Below, in pieces: positions 31,401 to 38,740 of a DNA stretch of 38,740 nt. The position numbers and the translations under genes are program-made. Positions within the stretch are counted from its first letter, which is position 1. Each line of letters starts with the position of its first letter. The notes beneath the pieces were generated by a model. It searched no databases. It worked only from the letters and a program-made list of their open reading frames with translations, and had not been told where the DNA came from. Source of the stretch: Neelides folsomi (taxonomy: Eukaryota > Arthropoda > Collembola > Neelipleona > Neelidae); NCBI GenBank assembly GCA_034687125.1, contig JAQGBZ010000502.1, positions 1 to 38,740 on the forward strand, given 5' to 3'.

Positions 31401-34400
31401 CTCGAGTAATTCAAATAGGTAAATAGTAAGAATAGAAAATGGAGAATGAAGGATTAGCAGGAATTTGAGAAAGAGTTAAAGTGAGTTTGTCAAAGGATTT
31501 GAGAAATAGACGAAGTGATAAATGGTTGTTGAGCCAGAGACTCATATTATTAAAAAGATGTGATGTCGCATATGTAATATTTGGTGAGTTTTATTTGTGA
31601 GTCTCCTTCATTATCACACGTGATGTAAGGACAAGATTTGTTCTTCTCTTGCCCAACATTCCCTGTCTCACACGAGCCCACTCCGACCCGACCATCTACG
31701 TGGACGCTCCAAGAGGACAATGGACCACTGCGGTGGCTCATGTGGGAGACGAAGCTCAAAATAGAGAAATACAAATTGCATCAAATCACCACTTCGGCTC
31801 TTGTGGTCAAGAAAAATGTCTTTTGCAATGAGCCAATTGTGTCTACAGGCTCATTTATGCTAAACTACCCATGAACCTTTTTTTCTCCACAATTTAATAA
31901 CGATTGTTTCCCTCAATTCTTCATCCATTGTCATAATGGGAGTTGGCAGTAAGTCGCCCCAACTTCAACAACTCACTCGATATGATTAGGGAAATTAATT
32001 CATAATTAATTTAATTATGTTATGTAGGCCTAGTTTTGAATGGTCAAGGTGCATTTTAATTTCCAGCCTACTTTTAGTAAACATGTCGAAACGCAAACAA
32101 TCGAAAAGGTTTAAAAATACAAAACGAAACTTTAAAATCAAACCATCTATCATTATCAAATAAATTATTTTCATCCAATTAAAAATGGACCAGGTAAAAA
32201 ATTCTTACAGTTAAAATATAAACTTGAATTCAATTAATCTCCTCTTGATCAAAATCATTAAAGCAGTAATATTATAAAGAAATCAAATAAAATTCCCATT
32301 CTTAACTTTATTTAAAAAAGAGAAAATGTATCATGTCGAGTTATTCTATTTAAACTTTCTTGTCCACGTACAATAGCAACAAAGATGGTAAAGAATGGAT
32401 CCAATTTGGAATATATAAAGCATTCAATTCCATTCATGCCCTTCCACACGTTCCACCTCCACATGTCCCCTTCTTTCAATCCTCAAATGAAATTAAAAAC
32501 CCGTAAGGTTCTTTTAATCCATCACCTTCCTGAACGTGGAAAGGAACCTCCTGTGAGTTCCCCTTTAAATCCCTCCACACAATCGGAAATGAAATTGTGT
32601 CCGCATACAAATAGGATATAAAGGCCCGAAGGGAGGTGATGAATAGAAAACATAAGAAAATCAGTGTTTAAAAAGATTTCACTTTTCGCACGATCATCCT
32701 TCTCTTCCTTTGCATTCTTCCTCTCATTATCATCCCCTTTCAATTTTGAACGGGACGAAATTCCTCTTTTATTATATCGTTGAATTAATCCGTAATATAA
32801 ATATCAAATGGACCAATTCATCCTCATCCATTTCTCCTATCTCTTAAATTGTGAATGTGAATAAATGAATTGGAAATGTAATGTCTATTTGACAATGTCT
32901 TGACACTCTTGATAGCTCTTCCTATTTACCCATCTCAACTCATACAATACAATCTCACGATACAGTCAACCAAATGTGAATAAATGAATCAAAGAATAAC
33001 GAGGTCCCAAAGAGAAATTCTAATAAATTCTCAACAAATTAAAGGTAAATTGATACAGAAAGGCATGGAATATTCAAAATATATCTAATATAATATTATC
33101 CCTTGTCATCTCATCAATCAAGACCAAAGGTTTTATAATAGAAAAGATAAGAATATTTTTTATCAAAGACCTCCGTTAGCATCCCATTTTTATAAAAATA
33201 AATTACATGAGATAAGGAAGAGAGATGTAATTTGATATTCTGCATACATAAAATTGAGTTTAAAAAAGGAGAGTCAAAATTTCACAATTTACTATTTAAT
33301 TGCCCTCATTTTTAGTAGGTGAGGGGCGGTTTAATAAAGAAAACTTAAAACCTTTGGATTAAATTTCCTTCTTCATCATCACTCAAATCTCTGCTATTAT
33401 CTAAATAGCAGAATAGGAATTAAAACCCTGTGTGTTTTTATCGACTTCCGTGTTTACGAGTGAATGAGTGAATGTTAAATCTCAGGAGTCGCAAGACTCA
33501 AACTTTCGCCTTCTTCGAATAAACTCTGCATATTTATGTGCGGATGTGCTCCGTGTAACAATTACGTGAGAGGTGAGGGTGAAACGGGAAAATGAGCAAA
33601 TGCACAAAATATACAAAATTTACAGGAATTTAATGAAACATTAGAGAATGAGCCTTTTCCCAATCTCAAATACCTTTAACGTGATTGAACAAACCTTTTT
33701 TATACCCTGAATCCTACTATATAGCTACATAATTATATTTTCATATATTTTATAGCTTTTACTATTCAGACATGGATATACTAATATACAAGAAAGTAAA
33801 GATCTTTAAAACATGAATCAGTAGGACATGAGTTAAAGAGCTTAACCTGACTAAACACCTTTAATAAAGCTTTCGAGAATGTCAAGGGAGGCAATATGGT
33901 ATAATATATTAGAAAAGTTATTAAACATAGTAGAGGATCATTTCCAAAGGTACTTTCCACTACACAAGGAGCAGACAACTATGAAATTGAGTGTTGGGGG
34001 TAGCGGCAGAGAGGGAAGGAACCTCACTCGTGTTATTCCCTCCATTCTCTCACGACCTCCTCTACTTCCTCCGCTCACAATCCCATAAGCAAAGGTGTTA
34101 ACTATAATCCATGTGAATTGTCTCAGGAGGATCGGGAGTGGAGACGAGACAAGTACAGAAAAACGGAGGGAGACGAGCGAAGAAGGGAGAGGGACAGTTG
34201 GAGTCTCCCAAGAGTCGAACTTTGGTGTCGAGACCCGACCTGTCATTACAACGTGAGGCTTTGGGGCGACGAGAGGAAGATGACAGAACACAGGACTTCT
34301 GCTTGTCACCCAGCCTTCCAAACTGCAACTTTACACAACCCGAGATCAAACAAGCACCACCACCAACAGCAGCATTTTCAACAACAACAACCGACGATGT

Positions 34401-36230
34401 CGTCTTTTCTCGTTTCTACTGAATTCAGCCCTGGAATTCCCAACGATCAGGTTCAGACCGTTCAGATCCCAAGAGGTCATTCAGGCTCAAATTCCAAGAG
34501 TGGTAATAATGGGAGCAACACATTGAAGAATAATTCCTCCACTGCCTCGTCCTCACAAGGGTCGCAGAGGACGAGGAGCTCCAATGTCGAATACCCGACA
34601 ATGTTCAGTACGAGAGCAGGGAGAATCAGTCATTTCAACGAAATGGAAAAATTCAATCCACCGCCTAATTATCACCAGCAACCTCAACACGTTCAAGTCT
34701 GAATTTGATTTCATTTTTTGATAATATCCATATAATTCTATCCATTTTTGTATATATGTTAAATTATACATGAATCGTAATTCGATTGTTAAAAAATTAA
34801 TGGTTAAAATATTTTCATAAAGGCCACAGCTGTGAATCCTTATTGCCCAAGTTGCAATGGAGTTGTGCCGCTCAACCACTTTGACCCAATACCCGAAATG
34901 GGTGGTTTAAAAGGAGACAACTTTTGGAATTTTAATAATCATCTAACCAGAGATCATTCCTTCAATTCAATCGGTAAGAAGCTATGTTAATTTTCTAAAA
35001 TATAACATCTACAAATATAGGATAAATCAGGTATGAGAGAAATCCTGATAAATGAAATTAATTTTTCAAGTTATTGGTGCTAACTATTGATAAAGATAAA
35101 AATTGATTAAAGTTTTAACGATTTGTAAATATAATATTTTTTAAATATATTTGTAAATATAATAAATTACTAAATATGAAAATTAAATGATGATTTTCTT
35201 AAAGGTGGTTTCACACTCAATGGACAAATCGGCCCACCGAAAAAGAAGCACAAGGTAATGAACTTTTGTTCAAGTCACAAAATTGCTCTCGTCGTTTCTA
35301 CATTCTCCCTCTTGGCCACAATTGGACTCATCATCACCCTCTTCTTTATGAAAAGTAAGCCGCCATTATTGACACCTTTGACCTAATTCATTACTACTGT
35401 ATTAAACATCTTAAGCTAACGATTACCTAATACTAATTGTATAGTAAAATAAAGACATGGGCAATGAACGTTTAGATAACGCAAATAAATATTATCGTTT
35501 ATATTAATTACAGAGCGAGGGATGATGGAACATTGAGAACTTCGGCACAAAACTCGTTACTCTGTGAAAGCGTGTAAGTGCAGATGCTAAATGCATTTAT
35601 TATATCATCCATGGCAAACACAAGTTAACTTCTTTACGACAAGAAAAAGCTGACGAAAATGAAGACTATAAAACTTGAAATTAAACCTTTTAATCGTTTA
35701 CGTTTTACTGTTTTAATTATCTACTTATAAATTGGGGTTAATTGCAATAGATAATTGTAATTAAAAATGTTTGTAAAATTTAATTTTCTAACTACAATTT
35801 GTCATTGAGCGTGACATTTTTTTACCAAAATGATACCTACACTTTTTAGGATTAAATGCCAAAAACATAATAATAAAGAACCTCAAAACGCAAATATCTA
35901 CTCATTTTCACCATATTGACATCGACGAATAGAGAAACTAGGTATATTGTAAGTTTCAATTCGATTGATCAATAAAGACTGGAAACTTACATCAATTTCT
36001 TGGAGAGTTTGGGTCCATTGATATTTCTCTAAATCAGCTCCATTTCCGTCATTCGGCATAAGTTTCCCTTTGTCTACAAAGAATAAAAATTAATTAAAAA
36101 TTACATTGCATTTACATTGCTTTTAAAATTGGGTATTTTGATATTGTGATTAACCGGCTTCTTCTTCATCTACATCAGGCACTTCGAGAGTCTTCTCGGC
36201 CCCAGAAACATTCTCAATCTCGGCACTCAT
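25459..36230 (-). CDS. NUDC: NudC nuclear distribution/co-chaperone protein, short form with a giant intron
   Basis: Exons 36230-36155, 36073-35991 and 25902-25459 give 603 nt and 200 residues. Exon 2 encodes the start of the CS (p23-like) domain ([11 protein letters not shown]). Exon 3 continues in phase 0 ([20 protein letters not shown]). It ends with the NudC signatures [29 protein letters not shown] and [12 protein letters not shown]. NudC works with HSP90, LIS1 and dynein in nuclear movement and protein folding. The vertebrate and fly proteins (over 300 residues) have an extra N-terminal region; here only about 45 residues precede the CS domain, as in fungal NudC. An in-frame TAA precedes the ATG in the probable 5' UTR exon, supporting this start. 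Intron 2 is 10,088 bp and hosts another gene. Confidence 0.9.
27364..27833 (+). CDS. Speculative three-exon terminal gene fragment in the NUDC intron
   Basis: Three open segments with GT-AG sites and matching phases: 27364-27449 (..[17 protein letters not shown]), 27536-27660 ([16 protein letters not shown]..) and 27714-27833, ending with [14 protein letters not shown].. and a TGA. Phases are 1 then 0. No start codon or upstream exon was found and no family is recognised. Choice among frames makes chance agreement quite possible. Confidence 0.15.
28034..28432 (+). CDS. Speculative two-exon ORF in the NUDC intron
   Basis: ATG at 28034, exon 28034-28074, a 48-base intron with a strong pyrimidine-rich acceptor (CTGTCTCCCAACAG), and exon 28123-28432; 116 residues. 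The product would be hydrophilic with [20 protein letters not shown] in the middle. The second exon is open upstream too, so a chance ORF is plausible. No family recognised. Confidence 0.2.
28661..28712. repeat. Four tandem 13-bp units carrying CCAAT
   Basis: Units read TTTGCCAATGAAT, TTTGCCAATAAAT, TTTGCCAATAAAT and TTTGTCAAGAATG. Three contain CCAAT, the fourth is degenerate. Located in the NUDC intron about 5.6 kb upstream of the nested gene. Confidence 0.8.
29881..30324 (-). CDS. Candidate orphan ORF of 147 codons in the NUDC intron
   Basis: The longest unspliced frame in the gene-poor stretch; the frame is open for another 19 codons upstream of the ATG. It lies in a GC-richer patch. The translation is not low-complexity (for example [20 protein letters not shown] and [18 protein letters not shown]), but it matches nothing I know. 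There is no signal peptide and no obvious splice context. It may be chance or a conserved non-coding patch. Confidence 0.2.
   Translation of the reverse strand: MKFFYQLIPEGRISHCDNRVTRFGVLTLLTQFTRCPVKMKWLLNSSFPYRFFYSQISPQSLIEYKRNHFKEKILSSERSSEFNGFMGQIGLICPNGFLLGNSYMGRRSLLESGRNISRVDEGCDYKDGLSVREKSVQAGSSTEMRMI
34280..35536 (+). CDS. Single-pass membrane protein nested in the NUDC intron, unrecognised
   Basis: Exons 34280-34696, 34823-34973, 35205-35354 and 35514-35536 give 246 residues from the ATG at 34280. The frame is open upstream and a CTCAG acceptor at 34124 could add about 50 residues, so the start is uncertain. The N-terminal part is His/Gln/Asn/Ser-rich ([15 protein letters not shown]), then [20 protein letters not shown]. 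Exon 2 has a two-Cys knuckle ([18 protein letters not shown]). Exon 3 encodes PPKKKHK followed by one hydrophobic helix ([23 protein letters not shown]), and the last exon adds only KRGMMEH. With no signal peptide and a C-terminal helix it looks like a type II or tail-anchored-type protein. The exon 1 donor (CAA/gtctga) is weak. It runs opposite to NUDC. Confidence 0.6.
35537..35990. other. 3' flank of the nested gene, still NUDC intron
   Basis: No coding sequence. An AATAAAG on the plus strand near 35872 and another near 35970 could end the nested transcript, the latter just before the NUDC exon 2 donor. Confidence 0.4.
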
Positions 36231-36804
36231 CTAAAACAAAAGAACAAGTTGAACTTGGAGTACACTATATCGACGTCAATGCTTACGTTTTAAATGAAGA
36301 TTATGGACAATTAAAATCTTGATCAAAATGAAGAACAGAACAGAAGATGTAGAAGTTTCGCGAACAGAAACAGAAGAAAGGAAGAAACCAAGAAACGTAA
36401 AATTCTGCCGATTTGGGCTTGATATAGTGTATGGTTGTCCCTTCCAATGTGCCTATTTGCCCCTTCAGAACTCAATCGAAAAGAATGGTAGAGAAAGAGC
36501 TACAGAGCCTAGAGCTGTCATTGTAAATATTTTATAAAACTACTAACTTTAAGTAGTAACAATTAACATGCTAAATAGGTTGCATTTTATTGCAGGGATT
36601 TTAACATTTTGTAAAGAAATAAGAACAAGATAGGATAGTTCCCAATTTGACACTTTTAATCAAATTGTTTCTTTTTTACAAACTATTTCAACGTAATAAT
36701 TACAATTCCAAGCTGATAATTAATCATATTTTAGCATTTATGACAATTAATTGTTAGGCATATCTTCTAACAATGAAGCGTAAGTACAGAGCAAATAAGA
36801 ACAT
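36231..36804 (-). other. Probable 5' leader exon and promoter of NUDC
   Basis: The NUDC ATG directly follows a TTTGTTTTAG acceptor. A matching donor (AAAC/gtaagc) lies at 36286-36287, giving an intron of about 56 bases and a non-coding leader exon upstream of 36288. In that leader TAA lies in frame two codons before the ATG. A 72-codon plus-strand frame (36319-36537) overlaps the leader antisense and is not supported. Confidence 0.55.
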
Positions 36805-38740
36805 TTAATATTTTGCCCTATTCCCTCGAATTTGAAAATCGCTTGAAGTTGTTTCGTTCAAGTTTATATCTGACAAAAGCCCACTTGTGGTTGTTGTCGG
36901 CAAGTGGAGTTCGGGTCTTCTTATCCAGATATTTCGGGTTTTAACAAGTTCTTCATTTTTATTTACATCCTTTTCTTTCAATTCGTCTATTTTCTAAAAA
37001 TATTTATTTATATTCGCCTATTATTGACAATCAATTCCTATCTCATATCCTAATTTGTGTAGTAATTTATTGGAGATTTATTTTTTGTTAGATGTAATTA
37101 GAAAATATGAAACTTTAACGTTGTTTACATCAACTCTGTCAACGAGTACTTTGGGCCACATGGTGTCAATGGATCCTCCACTTGTGTTGACCCTCAAAGC
37201 CGAGTTTTCACTTTCGGAGATTGAAAGCATTGCAAGGGAAGGTGTAGAGCTTTCCGGTGCGATCCGGTCAGTGGAAATTCTTTCCGCTCTTGATGAGCTT
37301 TCTCTCGCATATTCATAGATTTGTTCCGCTACGCTCAGTCTCCCTTTCCTTTTCGAACCGTTCTCTTCAAAACTTTGTTGTCGTGGATCGACAGCTTCTG
37401 TAGAAGTTTCACTCGTCAAAAGATCTTTTAAATTAACCAACCGTGCTTGGTTCAAAGCGTCATGCGAATTTGCAAGTGCTGTTTCACTTTTAACTTTTTC
37501 AAAATTGGTCACTGATTTCAGTTTTTTAACCTTTTCTAAATTGCCTGACAGTTTTGGTTTTTGTATTTTTTGTTGTAAATCTCCTTTGGGTATTTGGTTT
37601 TCAACTTGTTGTGAATTCTGTAAAGATGCTTGACTTTTAATCTTTATTGAACTCATCGATGGTTTTTGGTTTTGATTTTCTTGTGCGTTCTCGAATGATG
37701 TTTTGCTTTTAACTTTATTCAAATTCACAATCGGTGGTTGATATTTTTCTTGTGAATTCAGATTCTTCAAAGATTGGCTTTTATCCTTTCTTGAACTTTC
37801 TGACGCTATTGGTGTCTGGCTTTTAATTTTTTGAATATCTTGTTCGTTTTCGTTTTCAGGATTATAGTCAAACATTTCATAAAGCTGGTGAGGAATTCCA
37901 TTCTTATCAATTGACACTTTATTTGAGATCGGTTTGATTTCTGATTGACTTAGTTTGCTGATTGGCTTTTTGAGATGTTCGGAAGATCGTTTTTGAATAA
38001 TTGACATAATGGCTCCACAAGTACAGTCGACACAGTTACATCCTGGTGGATGTGTTGTGGCGTCTTTAGCAATTATCGATCCGGCTGTGTTAATCATGGG
38101 GATCATTTCCCTTCTCCATTTTATTTCGTTAATTAAATTCTCAGAACTATCGGATGACTTACTTTCTCTCTTTCTTATCTTCTTCAAACGAGCACGTTCA
38201 TTCAACCACCGAATGAAAAATGGAATGAAACAGCAAAGGGCGAACAAAGCAAGTAAAAGAAGTCCAGCGAGCAGCTATACAAATATAATTATTATATAGA
38301 TTCGGTACTTAATGTTAGTACATATTTGAATTTAGTATTAATAATACTAAATTAATTACAATTGTTTGATAATTAATAAGACAATAAGACTTACATAATA
38401 CGACCAATCTCTATTTTTGATCCTCATTTCTTTCTCGCCAGCAATGGTATTAACAGAACAAAGATGGTAAATGTCTTTGAGCATATTGAACCGAGAAGCC
38501 CTTGTCTCGAACTTCCTTGTCATCCAACCTGGATGGCATTTACAAATTCCGCTCTCAATAACTCCAATTACGCAACTTGTTCTCTAAATATTTTGAATTA
38601 TTTACAAATGCTCATCCATAAAAATAAATTCCTTAAAATATTCGTTAAATTATAATTGAAGTGAAACTATACTCTATTCCATTTGAGAAGATTATTGAGA
38701 ATTGAATCATGTTACTTGACCGGGCAATCGAATGTCATGT
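36805..38740 (-). CDS. Single-pass membrane protein with EGF-like ectodomain and repeat-rich cytoplasmic tail, 5' partial
   Basis: Exons on the minus strand: beyond 38740 to 38716, 38581-38395, 38274-37114 and 36993-36805. The start lies outside the window. The ectodomain part is Cys-rich and EGF-like (CVIGVIESGICKCHPGW). A membrane helix follows (LLAGLLLLALFALCCFIPFF), then a basic stop-transfer segment (RWLNERARLKKIRKR). The long tail has a CNCVDCTCG cluster and four or five imperfect repeats built on K-S-x-(T/A/S)-x-(F/L)-x-N (KTSFENAQ, QASLQNSQ, ETALANSHD). The last exon (KIDELKEKDVNKNEELVK..) joins by a GTTAAA/gtttca donor in phase 0. If that intron is kept, a stop at 37078-37080 ends the protein 12 codons later. 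It looks like a type I receptor or adhesion protein; the family is unknown. Confidence 0.65.

Larger units (their letters stand above)
25903..34279. other. Gene-poor part of the 10-kb NUDC intron
   Basis: No exon is supported with confidence over about 8.4 kb. Patches of higher GC (about 29.8-30.3, 31.6-31.85, 32.4-32.7 and 33.9-34.3 kb) stand out from the AT-rich background and may be regulatory or exonic. Speculative open frames at 27364-27833, 28034-28432 and 29881-30324 are listed separately. A 4 x 13 bp repeat lies at 28661-28712. A TATA-like GGATATAAAGG lies at 32612-32622. Confidence 0.5.

Noticed and set aside
31550..31874. Overlapping open frames on both strands in a GC-richer patch
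   Set aside because: Plus and minus frames look equally protein-like and neither has a clear start, splice site or family; more likely a base-composition effect or regulatory island.
33938..34349. Minus-strand frames of 83-127 codons opposite the nested gene's first exon
   Set aside because: Antisense to the supported plus-strand exon, no signal peptide or family match.
1..38740. tRNA, rRNA, CRISPR arrays and transposon open frames
   Set aside because: I looked for cloverleaf box motifs, regular spaced repeats and transposase- or polymerase-like motifs and saw none.

Overview
This is a eukaryotic nuclear window with strongly AT-rich intergenic DNA. Genes are split by mostly short GT-AG introns (about 50-470 bp). 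The mix of genes suggests a small invertebrate animal, most likely an arthropod. It holds a metazoan GlyRS with a WHEP domain and a probable double start, WBP2, NUDC, the ciliary genes IFT57 and CFAP73/CCDC42, and several secreted structural-type proteins. Two of these secreted genes have an intron inside the signal-peptide codons, an arrangement familiar from arthropod cuticle-protein genes. The CFAP73-type gene implies motile axonemes, probably in sperm. The species cannot be fixed from this sequence alone.

Layout. 0.8-8.2 kb holds a group of small secreted proteins of unknown family: a Cys-rich protein (+), a Gly/Tyr-tailed protein (-), an N-glycosylation-repeat protein (-) and a short signal-peptide protein (-). 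Among them lie a CFAP73/CCDC42 homologue (-) and a small basic-acidic protein gene just upstream of it on the same strand. 9.3-13.1 kb holds a 1200-residue secreted Gln-rich protein (-). 14.2-17.35 kb is a complete 10-exon glycyl-tRNA synthetase (+). It converges with WBP2 (17.76-19.55 kb, -), which has two alternative, frame-compatible PPxY-bearing last exons. A divergent promoter region separates WBP2 from an RS/RGG-rich nuclear-type protein with a THRAP3/BCLAF1-like end (19.9-21.7 kb, +). IFT57 (22.9-25.2 kb, +) follows and converges with NUDC.

NUDC (25.5-36.2 kb, -) is compact in coding length (200 residues) but has one intron of about 10.1 kb. That intron contains a gene-poor stretch with a few speculative ORFs, a 4 x 13 bp repeat carrying CCAAT, and a nested opposite-strand gene for a single-pass membrane protein (34.3-35.5 kb). 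The window ends inside a single-pass membrane protein gene (36.8 to beyond 38.7 kb, -) with an EGF-like Cys-rich stretch before the membrane helix and a repeat-bearing Lys/Ser/Gln-rich tail.

Exon models were built by hand from splice signals and reading phase. For GlyRS, IFT57, NUDC, WBP2 and CFAP73 the joined frame is supported by family similarity. For the orphan secreted genes it rests on phase consistency, signal peptides and splice sites only. I found no single undescribed system that stands out clearly. The best leads are the orphan secreted cluster, the alternative WBP2 tails, the nested gene in the giant NUDC intron, and several hairpins or tandem repeats.
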